64,000 nt of DNA from Erythroxylum novogranatense (lineage: Eukaryota; Streptophyta; Magnoliopsida; Malpighiales; Erythroxylaceae). The stretch lies in the NCBI GenBank assembly GCA_029891385.1, contig CM057231.1, positions 69,822,476-69,886,475 of the forward strand, read 5' to 3'. Below the pieces are notes generated by a model that had not been told where the DNA came from, made no database searches, and was given only the letters and a program-made list of their open reading frames with translations. Below, one piece after another: positions 35,204 through 48,131 of the stretch (the first letter of the stretch is position 1; the number at the start of each line of letters is the position of its first letter). The translations under genes were made by a program, and so were the position numbers.

Positions 35204-37095
35204 CTAATTTCTTTTACCCTTATTTCGTCTAGACGAAACAACCATCCATCCGTCATCAGATTGAGCTTCCTTAGCCTTGGGCCCATCAACTGGCAAATTC
35301 ACTGGAGGAGTTCTTGACTGTTGTTCAGGTGCATCCACCATCATATTTGATCCATCATCTCCAGCACTGACATTTTCTTTGTCATCAGGTTCCTCCTCCT
35401 CCTCATCTCCTTCAGTCTAGTACAGAATATAAACCACACTTTCGTTAGACAAATATATTTATAAATTCTCCTATGCTACATTGCAAAGTGCACAATGACG
35501 ATGCTTCTTAATATCCAAAATTTCCAAACCTTTCATGGAAGAAACTAGTTATTCAAGCATCAGCTTTGAGAGCTTTCCTTAACATGAAGTGTCAAGAAAT
35601 AAGCACAGAGAAACACTTCAGTCAATGTGAACATCAAAATTCGTAAAAGGATTCTTACAAGAGTATGCACTAAATATTGCATAATGATATTTACCATTCT
35701 GCACTATTTGTCACTTATCATACAAACTGTATTTCTTACCCATCCTTTACTAAAGTTCAGAAACATTTTCAGAATCTAATATTATGACTGCTTCAGCAAG
35801 TCCTTGTACTATAGAATTTCATCCCCTCATCATTGAATCAAGCAGTTCGCATAAATGAGATCCAACATCTCTACGTCCTATCTTTATAAAAGAGAGAAAA
35901 TAAAGAAAACGGCCATGCAAGCTTGGATGCTAATCATCTATCAGACTTCAGGCTGAATACTGTAAGTAAAGAACGACAAGGGAGAGCCCAACTTTTGGCA
36001 TGTAGATTCTAACAGGTCCCCATACACAAAAAGGTTAGCAGATCAGAATTATTCAAGGATTTACCATGAATATGACTAATATGTAAATTCATTGCAGGAG
36101 GGTAGATTTTTAACAGTCAGCCATAAACGAAAACTAGCAACACAAATTATAGAAGAAATTTTACCACACACAGGACTAGCCTATGCATCAAATTTAGAGG
36201 GTCAAGTAAGCTTGCTAAAAAAAATTTTCGATAGCATGAAAATCAAACACTAAAAAGAAAACCACCTGTCTTATGTGTTGGTGAAATCCAGTTCCAGTTT
36301 GTCTCTGTCTCAACTCCTCAATACCGCCATAATTACCTTCTAAACACTCTTCATGCAGAATCATCAACTTTTCTGCCACCTGAAGTATCATGGAGACACA
36401 GAACCATATTTACACAAGTGGAAGTAGAAAAACTGCCTGCACTAGAGTGGAACATCACATTTTAAATATTGTTAAGAAAAAGTCATACCTCCTCAATGCT
36501 GCCATCCTCTATCATGACATTAAGAGATAGCATGCCTTCATCAAGGATGTTTTCTAGATCATCAATATAAAGTGGTTCTGCTTGAAGAAATTGAGCAAAA
36601 AAATAGCTTGTTTGAAGAAGACACATGGGAATCAGATTTTAAAGACAAAGTCAATCGACAACAACTAACAAACCAACAATCTCCAGTGGTGCAAAGGGGG
36701 AAAAAACCATAATTTAAAGGCACAAATCAAATAGCTTAGTCATCCAAATTCCGAAATTTTTGACCCCAAATAACCATACGAATCAAAATCGTCAAACAAG
36801 AAAAACACAATCAAATAGCTAAAAGAAAAGATTTTTACATTAAAACCCAAATTAAATAAATAAATAAATAACCTGAGGATGTGAAAAAACCTTTAGAGTA
36901 AGTGAACCACGAGAAGATGTCGGAAGCGAGCTGATTGGCCAGGTGGTTAGACGAAGTGCCAGCCCACTCGTTCTCGATTGCAAGCTGCAAAGCAGACCAT
37001 CGGGAGAGAACAAGGAAAATGGCTTCCCTCAATTGACCTTCTGATTCGGCCGTCAACTTCTTACTTGGGCCGCTTCCACCACCAATAACCTCCAT
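35204..37095 (-). CDS. TSR2: Pre-rRNA-processing protein TSR2 homologue (four exons)
   Basis: Exons (plus coordinates): 36891-37095, 36489-36577, 36266-36379 and 35204-35416, totalling 621 bases or 206 residues. All introns have GT...AG borders. Start ATG 37093-37095; stop TAG 35204-35206. Exon 1 carries the TSR2 core, with LSRWSALQLAIENEW then AG (residues 30-46), the family's WGG motif here being WAG; the exon 1/2 codon gives SKEPLYIDDLE. Exon 3 encodes CLEGNYGGIEELR. Exon 4 is acidic (EEEEEPDD) and ends in DGWMVVSSRR. In yeast Tsr2 chaperones ribosomal protein eS26 to pre-40S particles; the acidic tail is thought to bind it. Domain order and length fit a full protein. Two broken copies lie at 46540-50110 and 51240-51755. 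Confidence 0.93.
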
Positions 37096-37135
37096 GTCTC
37101 TCTCTCTCTCTCTGCTCTTTGTGTCTATATAGTAT
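37096..37135 (-). promoter_or_regulatory. TSR2 upstream TATA-like word and CT/GA repeat
   Basis: On the minus strand CTATATAG lies at 37125-37132, about 30 bases before the ATG, followed by a run of GA repeats (CT on the plus strand, about 37097-37113). The TATA word is too close to the ATG for a usual 5' UTR, so the real start may be elsewhere. GA-rich leaders are common in plant promoters. Confidence 0.45.
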
Positions 37136-37139
37136 CAGC

Positions 37140-37982
37140 GGTGAAAGTTCTCCAAAAAAGATATTGCTGTCACTAATTTGATTTAGGCCAAATGTAAGAT
37201 GGTTAGACTAACAAGAACTTCTCAAAATAAAGGACTTTTAAGCATAAGACATTTATGGCTCTAGGTAAATTTTTGAAGAAATTTATTTAAGCAATTACTT
37301 AAAGACTTGCTTTTCATTATTTCTTAATGGTCGATAAAGTAGAAACAACGTGTGATAGCTTTGGGTGGGCAAAGGCAAGGAAAATGAATCATCAAGCCTT
37401 CTCGGAAGACTATAGTGCAATACCCAGATGCACTAATCAAAGATGATACAGCATGGAAAGCAAAAAAGATGTAAACCAGTACTTCTGTTCTAGAGTTTCT
37501 TCTGACTTAAGAGGGCAAGTCTACAATAGGGACTTAGACTAGAGTTTACAGTTAACTCATCAGAAGTGCAAAGTCGTAATTCTTTATTAAAGAACATTTT
37601 ATTGTTTGGGGTGGGGGCGTGATATCTTTTATTAAAAAAATAGAGCATAGGATTCTTCTTCTCAAGAGGCAATTTCCAGGATGTGCAGCTTCATGGTTAA
37701 GTAGCTTTTCTGAAGGGCACGAAAGAATACATTTTAAAAAATCCAAAATTAAACGAAATTAATTAAAAAAACACAAAACTCAAGTTCAACACGTGCAGTC
37801 TTAACTATAACAAGACTAGTCACTAAATTATCAGCGAAAACTTACACAATAACACAAACCAGCTGTTGCTCACCTGTCAAGCGGCTCCAAAACCGCGTCA
37901 ATCCAGAGAATGAACACCGTCTCCTTTTGAAACGTCCTTCTTTCTTGTCACAAAGATTGTGGTAAGAAGCTAACGAGTTAAC
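37140..37982. other. Upstream region of TSR2, no gene recognised
   Basis: No domain or repeat seen; it separates the TSR2 start from the dispersed sequence X. It may contain TSR2 promoter elements that I cannot pick out. Confidence 0.4.
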
Positions 37983-39268
37983 TGCAAAAGAGAACGAAGA
38001 GCGGGAGAGGCACGACAGAGGAAAGTGGAGACCTGGAGTGGAGGTTGGAAAGTTGCAGAGAAAAGAACATTTTAGAATCTTAGGGTTATGTATTTTTTAA
38101 AAAATTTTGGTCGTTCAACTTTTAGGAATTTGCATTTAGTCCTAGTATCAGCCGATATCGAAATCTGGTACGGAACTAGCATATACCATTCCATTTTTCA
38201 GCCACGATACAATACTTATTCCATTGCTCCCAACTCTTAATAAACGAAGAGACATAGGAAAAAGCTTCCTTATTTTGCATCGACGAGCTTCCATTATGAA
38301 ACATGAAAGATGATGAATAGAAACATGCTTATGAAGGATTGATCTTACCTATTCATCTAACCAACAGGTCCGCGATTCGCCTTCACAATTCACCCACAGG
38401 TGTCCCTCAACATGATGGTAATATTGAACTCCCAACCCTGACCGGTTAACATAGGAAGATTGTAATTTGGGGAATTCTTTACCCCTTTTGCTTATTAGAA
38501 GAAAACGCCGTCGTGTGCTTTTAGATTGGATGGTTTTGCAAACGCTGTCGTTTCATTTGTATGACTCACTATGTGTCTAAAAACGCTGTCGGTTTCTGGT
38601 CATATTTCTTGATGCAAGAGAGTCCTCGCGGCTCTCCAAACCTTTGTTCTTTTATCTTCTTATTATTATAAGTCAATTTAAATTTAATAAATATATGTAT
38701 AAAAAGAGGTTAAAAGAGGTAAACCTTTTTCACTTTAAGTAACTTTGAAAAAATTCCTTAATCTTTAAAATTCTTTAAAAACTCTTTTTAGTTTTCAATT
38801 TTTGAAAATTTCATTCTCTTAAATTTTGATTTAAATAATAATAATAAAATACATATATTATGAACATCACATTTTCTAATAAAATTATTTATGAGGATTT
38901 AATTCAACTCTTAAACTTAAATTGAATTAACTAAATTGAATTAAATTAATAATTTATTATAATTATCTTAAGTTATCAATTTAAGTTGAATTCAATTAAT
39001 TATGGTAAGTTTTTGTTAAATTAATATATTAATAATATTTCATTAATTAATGTTTAATATTCATATTATAGTATTTTGCTAATATTTTCAACTAAAATTT
39101 AAGATATTTTGAGAAATAAAATTAAAAGAATTTTATTATAAATTTTAAAATCAATACTATTTTTTAAGTTTAAGGATTTCCATTTCTTTTACTAGAGAAA
39201 CAAAAATATTCCCAAACTTTTATAAGTAGATAGTCTACTATACGCCTATACCGGTGATGAGTTAAGGC
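37983..39268 (+). repeat. Dispersed sequence X, copy 1
   Basis: Starts to match the other copies near GCAAAAGAGAACGAAGAG and ends near CTATACGCCTATACC...GAGTTAAGG. It includes CCGATATCGAAATCTGG and an AT-rich second half. It matches 50140-51080 (same strand) and 51756-52858 (opposite strand). No protein domain, terminal inverted repeat or target duplication was found. Confidence 0.7.
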
Positions 39269-39929
39269 CTACTAGGTTGAATGTTAATTAATAGAATGGA
39301 ACGGAATGATTTATAATGAAATGAAATGTATTATAGTGAAAAATTGTTTGGGAAGGATTAAAGGATTCATAATGTAATGTAGTAAAATGTTATTTGAAAG
39401 ATGGATAGAATTGAATGGAATGTATAATAAATGTTTATTATACCTTTTATATTCAAATGATTGTTGCAGGAAGTTTAATACTATGATCTTAAAATAGAAA
39501 TCATGTCCAATTAAAAAGTCACGATTGTCGTGACAAATAATTTTATATATTTTCTATCTTAAAATAATAAAATTTTATTATTTTATTATTTTATTATTTA
39601 TTATATAAAATATTATTATTAATTATTTATCAAATTTTATTTTATTAAATTTTATTCTATTATATTATATGTAATTTATATTTAAAATAATTTATTTATA
39701 TTTCTACTTATATGGAAATATAAACAAACATTTAAAACAATTTTAAAATTTACTAATTAAAAACAATTTTAATTTTATTTATATAAAATATATACAAATA
39801 ATTAAAATAATTTTTTATATTTTCCATTTTCATTAATAAAAATTTATTAAATTTTATTTTATTATTAATTATATACAGTTTATTGTTAATAATATAAAAA
39901 ATTATTATTAGTGTATGGAGAAATAATAT
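39269..39929. other. AT-rich intergenic DNA
   Basis: Poly(A/T)-type sequence. 39290-39430 has GGAATGGAACGGAATG-like words that recall Harbinger subterminal regions, too degenerate to call. Confidence 0.4.
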
Positions 39930-40781
39930 AATTACCAGAAGTACCTTGGTTTAAGCTGGTCTGATCAAAGTATTGTAAACCTCGTTGCTCCTTCACCTTA
40001 TGGTTAGCCTTTCTCCAAAAATTGCAAACTAGGGATAGATTGTCCTACCTTTACACCCCCAATCACTATTCGTTGTGTCTAGCTGCTAATGAATCTGTCG
40101 ACCATTTATTCTTTGCATGCCCCTTTTCTAAAAATATTTGGGAGCGATGCCTTACCTACTTCCAGTTGCCTGTCTCTCAACTCTCTAACCTCTCAATCAT
40201 TCCCTCCTGGTATAACAGGGTTTCTAGTGCAAATTCTCGGCCTTATCTTATTTCCCGCTTATCCTTTCCACAACCGTGTACCTGATATGGTCTGAACGTA
40301 ATGCGAGATCCTTCAAGAACGAAGCCATGGATGTTGAGCGAGCTTATCTCGGGGTAATCTCCCACGTTAGGGAGCTTCTTAGCCTTTTCATTGATGCGAG
40401 GTAAATTTTTTTCTTTGTTGGTTCTTGTGGGTTTCACTAACTTTGCAGGTTGAAGTGCACACACTAAGTCTCTCAAGGAGAAGGCTACAAAGGGGTGAAG
40501 ATCATACTTAATGTCTTACTCATTAGAAGTCTTTAGTAGTTAGAATGTCAACTAGCTTAGTCACTCTCTTTACTTTAATAGTGGGTGTAATTCTGCTTGC
40601 GATTGTATTATCTTCTTGAGTTGTCATGGGAGGCCATCCTTTTAATGCAGGATAACTCTTGTCTCTGTTTTAAGTTGTAATCGGCTGTTGCTTTGAATCC
40701 ACGTTGTATGTCCTTGAGGCACTTGTAAAATACCGCTATGTACATATCTCGTTCTTATTAATTGATTTTTCTGAATTACCA
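39930..40781 (+). mobile_element. 5'-truncated LINE, zinc-finger end
   Basis: Coding part at about 39985-40370 gives WLAFLQKLQTRDRLSYLY and ESVDHLFFACPFSKNIWERC, the zf-RVT region at the end of plant L1-type elements; a frameshift follows. The 3' UTR ends TTATTAATTGATTTTTCTG. AATTACCA occurs on both sides (39930-39937 and 40774-40781) and may be the target duplication. The right copy is followed by TA repeats, so the tail is unclear. The LINE lacks its reverse transcriptase part, as truncated copies usually do. Confidence 0.72.
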
Positions 40782-41899
40782 ATATATATATATATATAAT
40801 ATTATTAATTATTTACAATTTTTCTGCTAAACCTTCTAATCGCTTCTACCATATAAAATGATATCCGAATGCGAAATTCAAAATCAAATTATAAAGTCAA
40901 AATTGTTTCAATTAATCATTTAATCAAATATGTCATGCCATTGATAATATTAGGATCTAATAGTGTTCGTATGAGTTGAAATAGTGGACTGCAAGAGTAA
41001 GATATTGCATCATAATAATTTAAATGGGCACTCCACTATACAAACCAAACCATGTTCAAAATTCACACTTACAAATCTGGACATATACTTATTCATCATG
41101 ACATTCTTGAGGTGGAAAGTCAGTGTCATGAGCAAGAATATGGATCAAGAAATCAACAATATATATGCTGGTTAATTTGTAAGTGGTACTCTTTCCGTCA
41201 TAGATGCCCAAACCTTACAAACTTCATTATTATATTGCTTGATAAATGCCTTCCATGTACTTCAGTGAGTACATAAAGAGCAAGAGAATAGATTGACTAA
41301 GGTAAGTACAAAAAAAACTCCTTAATGTATATATATGCTAATAGTTTAGATGAGAAACAAGCATGTTGCATCAAAAATATACGATTTGATCCCATCAAAA
41401 TGAGATTCAAACAAAGAGATAGAATGCTGAGCAATACAACCCAAGGATTGCGAGACTATGGGGATGTTTCGACTATTATGTAAGGAATCCACAAGTTCCT
41501 ACAAAGTTTAGAACACAATCATGATTGAAGCAACATGCAAATGCCCCAATGCATTAAACACAAGTAAATGTATGCAATAGGAACTGCTTGCATTGTCTCA
41601 CCAAAATCCTAGTGATCAGAGAGTGAAATAGTGTATATATCAAAAACTAGCGTGAATAACAAAATTCCAAGCAATTAAAGTTTCCCAAGGAACTAATTGC
41701 TAGATTGTTGTAAAAGAGAAGCAAAATAACCAACAACACCTTTCATTAAGTAAATTTCTCATAGTTCTTTCAATTACATGGCTTCGTGATAAATTCATCC
41801 ACAAAATATACAGAAATATATGAGAAAATGTACATATTGAGTAGAAGGAAAAGAACCTAATTCTAAGTCATCAACACATACTACATTTGTCTTCTATTC
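40782..41899. other. No gene recognised
   Basis: AT-rich with a TA run at 40782-40797. It is followed by the end of the Harbinger Myb gene. The left end of the Harbinger element should be here, but I did not find it. Confidence 0.4.
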
Positions 41900-42836
41900 C
41901 TAAGAAGACATCATAAAATCCAATATGCTCTTTCGAATATTTATTAGTGCACCAAGTAATGCCCTAACTTCATCAGGCTTATGAACAAGGAAAAGATAAC
42001 TTTCATGTAATTTTGATACTTTCAATCCCAACTCTACCAAATGATTATAAAGTTCTTTTGAAATGGGAAACGATTTAACTAACAGTGAAGTAGATTTTAT
42101 AATAGCTTCTGTAACTGTCTGAATGTCATCTTTGATTACATCTTCACCATCATCTACCTTGTTTTTTCATTTCCGTGATGTTCCTGGGTTTGCATTTTGT
42201 GAATGAGTTGGCATTCCCATTAGAGATTCAGTGCAATCACCATTTATCGTTACATTGTCTTTAAAACTTAAGTCATTATGAGTCCACGTGTCATCATTTT
42301 CATCCATGGTGTTGGAAAACCCACTATCTACAGAAATGATGTGCCTTCTTATCTCTTGTGCTATTTCAGCATGCTTGTTAGTTGCTCTATCAAGTCTATA
42401 AATCTCCACCATCTTCTCGTAGGTATGAAAAGGCTTCTGACTCCACTTAGTAGTTTCTAGTTTAGCTTGTTACAAAAAAAACTTAATGAATCAACCAAAT
42501 CACATCATATATCGTATTTTCTTCCAAAAAAATAATAACCAAGTTCACTTGGATCAAGGTCTCCCACACTTCTTGCTCAGCAGTCCAGATATTTATTAAT
42601 AGACTCTATGTAAATCCTCTACCTCCATTTGAAAATAAATCAAAACATTTACTCCATTTGTTTTTAATAATCATGTTTTGATTTTTTATTTGTTCCTTAT
42701 CGATTCATTTATTTAGAAAATATTCCTTTAGTTCAGCTTCAATTGTATTAAGTGCATGCATTGTGAAAGTCCCACCAACGTGATTGCCTTGTCGATGCTG
42801 GTGTAAGTATGTGTCAACCAAAGCATCATCCATAGC
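41900..42836 (-). pseudogene. PIF/Harbinger Myb/SANT-like protein gene, decayed
   Basis: The minus-strand translation begins near 42833 with MDDALVDTYLHQ, then GNHVGGTFTMHAL and KNKWSKCFDLFSNGG, the Myb/SANT-like fold of plant Harbinger second proteins; the N-terminal tryptophan is lost. Stops follow, then KMVEIYRLDRATNKHAE at 42412-42350, an in-frame stop at 42167-42169, and the end LDFMMSS at 41903. In active elements this protein works with the transposase to bring it to element ends. Several stops show this copy is dead. Its strand and position, after the transposase on the minus strand, fit one element. Confidence 0.75.
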
Positions 42837-43181
42837 TTGATTCTAAAAGCATGACTCTCTTCAGGGTGGTATTTTGTATGTTACAAATTTAACTACAAAA
42901 TCTAAAATTTATCTTAAAAACATACACAATATTGAAGCTTCAAAATTTTCTAAATAATATAAAGGCGAATAATGAATAAACATTACAAAGACAAAATTGC
43001 ATATGAAAACATTAATAGTACTAATAAATAGCATCATATTTAGAAACAAGTAGCTAATACATATTTTTAAAGTAATATAAAATTATGGAAAACATAAATT
43101 TATTGCAATGCGGCAATATCTATCCTAAAGTATAATTAGCCCATATATAAGCGTACCATATTATCTCATATAATTTCTCCA
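42837..43181. other. Spacer between the Harbinger genes
   Basis: AT-rich, no domain recognised; 3' flanking sequence of the transposase gene. Confidence 0.5.
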
Positions 43182-44441
43182 TTATGCATCATCTTCATTG
43201 TCATTTTCATACCCATCTTGGTTATCATTTTCCCTTCCATTGTACTCTTCATTAAGAAATGGATTATCTGGATCTGCACCAATCATGAAATTATGCAGAA
43301 TGACATATGCCATAATCATTTTTTTTAGTCTGAATGCCATATGATGGTTATATGGTGGATGTTGTATGGAGAACCATTTTTTCAACACACCAAATGCCCT
43401 TTTGATAACACTACGCAATGATGAATATCGATGATTGAATAATTCATGAGCATTTCGTGGAGGATTCCTTAAATATTCTTTCAAGTGATATTGTTCCCCT
43501 CTATACGATGTAATAAGTCCACTTCTCAACATGAATCCAACATCAACAAGACAGTATTTTCCTATCATGAATACAACTATGTCAAAATATAATTTATGAC
43601 ATTTATTAGTTAATAAGATTTGAGCCATATTTCTATCTTGGGGAATTTTAAGTGAGAATTGTCTGGTTAGTGCACTTTTCGTAATCCGTGAATTAGATGT
43701 TGCTCCTTCCCATCTAGCCAATACATACGTGGACTTCATATCAAAAGAACAAGTATATAACACATTTTGTGTTGGATAATCCTTTCTCCCACGAAATCTT
43801 GGAGCATCTCGAGTAGGTACTTTCACACAGATATATGTACAATCAATTACACCAACACAATCCTGAAATTGAAATATATTATTCTAAAATACTATATGTG
43901 TTTAATATAATTATACTAAGTTAAAAAAAGAAAATCATCTTTAAAATGGGTAAATTCTACTACTGTTCAATATTTTCGATGGGGTTTCTAATACATCAAG
44001 TTATCTTAGAAACATATCTTCTAGTTGTATAATTGCTTTCAAAACGCTATGAAAATGACGGTTTATAGTTTCCCTAAATCAAATCCAAAAGAATGCAATC
44101 TCCCAAATGGTAATGTTATGCCTTAATATGTATAAAAACTTCGCTACTTGTTCTTCAATAGTTGTATTTACAGTGGGTCGAAGCAAACCTTTTCTAGCTA
44201 ATAAATCACATAATTCGACAAATGGTTTAGGCTGCATTTTAAGTATATTTCTTCCATTGGAATGAAATAAAATTCTTTGCACGATACTCTCCCTTAATTG
44301 CTATCTCTCTAATGGTGTAAGCATTTGAATTTTGTCTTTCGCACGTCTCTTACGTAACACCTACCAATAGATCATAAGACAAGCAACATGAGCAAGCGCT
44401 AATTGAAGTATACGAATCAATTTTTGTTTTTGATTATTCAT
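43182..44441 (-). pseudogene. PIF/Harbinger (HARBI1-like) transposase, inactivated
   Basis: Exon 1 (about 44441-43945) starts MNNQKQK and includes RILFHSNGRNILKMQPKPF and FLYILRHNITIWEIAFFW, with stops. Exon 2 (43862-43182) is open and starts DCVGVIDCTYICVKV (first D in VIDCTY), then GRKDYPTQNVLYTC and KYCLVDVGFM (second D). The third acid should be E in a VIER-AFGVLK motif; here it reads VIKRAFGVLK, so catalytic E is K. About 25 extra residues precede GKYCLVD. The exon 1 donor is not GT. The enzyme would cut 3-bp target sites at element ends; this copy cannot. Confidence 0.88.
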
Positions 44442-46329
44442 TCGATTACCTTCATCATTTATATATAAAAAATAAAATTAGGAGTAGTTTTAGATTATGA
44501 AAATCAAAATATAACAAATATAACATAGATATGTCCATTTATATATGGTGTTATAAAAGCAACAAGAAGCAATGTAAGGGAAGCTTCATCTAAATCATTC
44601 CCCCCATTGAAATATCAAGCAAAGTAATAGGAAAACAAAAACAAAGAAGACAACAACGATTGAAAAACACCCCAAATTCATACAACACAACAGATAAAAT
44701 GAGTGAGATATGGTAAAATGAGTGGATCATTGTATTACATTATGTTGAATGCACCTGCAAGAGAATACAACAGTATTGACCTATATGTATGCGCCTTTCA
44801 AATTAAATAATTGACTTTTTTAGCAGCTCAACCCATATATAAAGTGAGCCCAAATAGATAATGTTCACTTCGGTGTAAAGTGAACAATGGGTAAACCTAT
44901 ATGTGAACCCATACGTAAAGTGAACCAAAACAAATAATAGTACAATCTCTCACCCAAAACAAAACACGCCTAATAATAAAAGCAATGGACATATATTGTT
45001 CAAAAAAAATTGAGAATGAACAGAAATAGAATAAAAAGAAGGTTTCGACAAAGAGGAAGAGAAAATGTTGAAGGTGTTTCTGGTAAAAAGGGTTAAAATG
45101 ACTTGCAAAACAAAGAGAAAAAAAAGGATTGCCTCCCAAACTTCAATGAAGTCATTGTGATATTATAGAATATGGTTTCTGAAAGAAACAAATTCTGGTT
45201 TTTAGTCTAATTGAAAAAAGGCGAGTCTTCTGGTAGTTTCATGCTATTGAGTATCAAGAGAGCATTTTTCACAACACATTGTATATGTGATTAACTCAAG
45301 AACTGACATAAAAACCACTTTCACCATAATCACTACCATTCAACTTCCTCACAAAGCGTATTAAATCTCAAACCCCATGGATTATATGAAAAATGGGATT
45401 TTTTTTGCCTCTAGTGAAAGTACATACCCGCATAGAATTTGGGTTGGACAAGGGTTGGGCGTTTTGATCATGGATAGAGGATAAGGTATGTGGATAGAGG
45501 CTTGAGTTGGTTAGATAAATATCAACTATTGTATTTAGGTAATGATGTCGATACACTATAGGATTATTTTGAAGCAATTCTCAAGGAGTTACAAAAAATA
45601 TCAGATGACCAAATGATAGACTAACTATCATTAGAGAGAGGATAAGCAAGAAAAAGGATATTCTTTTACCTATGATCTAATCGATGAAAACACTCCTCCA
45701 TTGCTGGCCAACCACTTAGTCTTCCCATGCTACAATGGCAAGTTGCTCTTCCCTTGCTACAATGACTACCAAAGCCCAACATAATGCCTAACACAACAAA
45801 ACATACTACTCTTTTAACACCATTCTGAAATAGAATAGAGAACACAATAAACATACCATATTAGAAAAACCAGCAGTCCCTAAATTGTCGAATATGACAA
45901 AATTCTAGTTGAAACCTCTACAATTTCCCATTTATACACAAGCGAAACACCAGACAAATAGCACGAGAACAAAAATAATAAGAAGAAATATATAGAGGAA
46001 GAGATTGTAATCAGCAATGGAGTGGTTATGACGGTAGCTAACATGTTAGCGAATATGTGCCAGTACATACCCTGCAATCCTAAGCATCTCATTGGTGTCC
46101 AAGTCCTCAAGCTCCTCTTCTACTTCCTTGCCAATAAACAACACAAGAAGAAGAAGTGGTAAAACACGAAGAACAGAAAGAAAAGTCTAGAAATGATAAG
46201 CTTGTGGACCACAATAGATATCTGTGTGTGTGAAGCTTGTGCATCATAATAAATGAGTTTGGGTAGGGTTAGAAGAAATAATTGGTATAAGAAAAATTAT
46301 TGAGATATATTAGGTAGTATATATTTATT
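44442..46329. other. Harbinger 5' region, no further gene recognised
   Basis: AT-rich sequence between the transposase and the probable element end. Short open frames at 45368-45577, 45666-45854 and 45880-46110 have no recognised domain. Confidence 0.45.
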
Positions 46330-46517
46330 AATTTACGCTCCATCCTAAACCTCCCAAATCAGAGGTTTCTTATTTTCAATGTTTAGGATGGAATGGAGCG
46401 TAACATGAAATCCTTCGCTTCCATCCTATCATGTTCCATTCCATCATGAAACCCTTAACCAAATGATGGAAGTGTGTTATGTTCCATCCCGTTCCATTAC
46501 TAATCCCTCAACTAAAC
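46330..46517 (-). mobile_element. Probable right end of the Harbinger element
   Basis: The minus strand begins GCCCTGTTTAGTTGAGGGAT at 46517, a typical plant PIF/Harbinger end. A related word, AACCCTTAACCAAAT, lies about 54 bases inside (46446-46463). A hairpin TTACGCTCCATCCTAAAC ... GTTTAGGATGGAATGGAGCG lies at 46332-46402. The matching left end was not found, so a 3-bp duplication could not be checked. Confidence 0.6.
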
Positions 46518-47715
46518 AGGGCTTTTGGCATTTTTAGAGAAACTTCATCGCTAATACTATATAGATGCAAAGAGCAGACAAATAGAGATGGAGGCTATTA
46601 GCGGTAGAAGCAGCTCAAGTAAAAAGCTGATGGCAGAATCAAAGGTCCATTGAAGGAAGCCATCTTTCTTATTCTCTCATTGTGATATGCTTTATAGCTT
46701 GCAATCAAGAACAGGTAGGCTAGCCCTTCATCTAACCGCCTTACTGATCAGCTCACTTCTGACATCTTCTCGTGGTTCACTTGTTCTAAAGGTTTTTTTT
46801 CACATTCTTAGTATTTTTATTTATTTTTTAATTTGGGTTTTAATGTAAAATATTTTCTTTTGTTATTTGATTGTGTTTTTCTTATTTGATGATTTTGTTT
46901 CAGATAGTTATTTAGGGTGAAAATTTTTAAATCTGGTGACTAAGCTATTTGATTTGTTTATTTAAATTGGGGTTTCTTTTCCCTCTTCACCACTAGAGAT
47001 TGTTGGTTTATTAGTTATTGTTGATTGACAAAGTCTAATTCCATGTATCTTCTTCAAACAAACTAGTTTTTGTTCGATTTCTTCAAGCAAAACCACTTTA
47101 TATTGATGATCTAGAAAACATCCTTGATGAAGGCATACTATCTCTTAATGTCACAATAGAGGATGGCAGTATTGAGAAGGTGTGACTTTTATTAACAATA
47201 TTTAAAATATGATGTTCCACTCTAGTGTATACAATTTTTGCTACTTGCACTTATGTAAATATGGTTATGTGTCTCAATGATACTTTAGGTAGCAGAAAAG
47301 TTGATGATTCTATATGAAGAGTGTTTAGAAAGTAATTATGGCGGTATTAAGGAGTTGAGACAAGGACAAACTAGAACTTTATTTTACCAATACACAAGAC
47401 AGGTGGTTTTCTTTTTAGTGTTTGACATCTTCATACTATCGAAAATATTTTATTGCAAGCTTACTTGACCCTCTAAATTTGATGCATAGGTTAGTCCTGT
47501 ATGTGGTAAAATTTCTATTATAATTTTGTTGTTAATTTTGTTTATGGTTGGTCGTTAAAATCTACCCTCCTACAATGAATTTATTGTGTTAGTCATATTC
47601 ATGGTAAATCCATGAACTTGAACAATTATGTTCTATTAACCTTTTGATGTATGAAGGCCTATTAGAATCTACACACCAAAAATTGGGCTCTCCCTTATCT
47701 TTCTTTACTTACAGT

Positions 47716-47720
47716 ATTCA
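47716..47720. repeat. Target site duplication ATTCA (left)
   Basis: Flanks the solo LTR together with 49908-49912. Confidence 0.9.
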
Positions 47721-48131
47721 TGTTAGGCCCGGGTCCCGGATTCCTATTTCCGAGGTGGCCCCTCGGGCTGAGCCAGCGACGCGCTCCCAAACATATTGGA
47801 CCCGATCTCAACATCCATACATAATTCGATTCACACAACATACATACACACATTATACACATGCATTCCATCTATGAATTAAACACCTCATAAACCAAGA
47901 GGTTACATGCCATTACAATCCGAAAGAAATTCCAGCAAGCATTCTCAACCTTACATAACACAGAATAAAGTCTAAATCCAAAATACATAAAAATGCTCCA
48001 TGATGATATGCTCGGAGGGCCAACCAAAATACTAACTTAATACAAAGCTCCTAACTATCTTGGAGTTTCCGATGCCTTGCAAGATCAACGATCGCCTCGT
48101 TCTGCACCTAAGGAGTCGAAGATAATAGGGT

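Noticed and set aside
39780..40800. AT-rich and TA-run stretches as replication origin or matrix attachment region
   Set aside because: Composition alone is not evidence.
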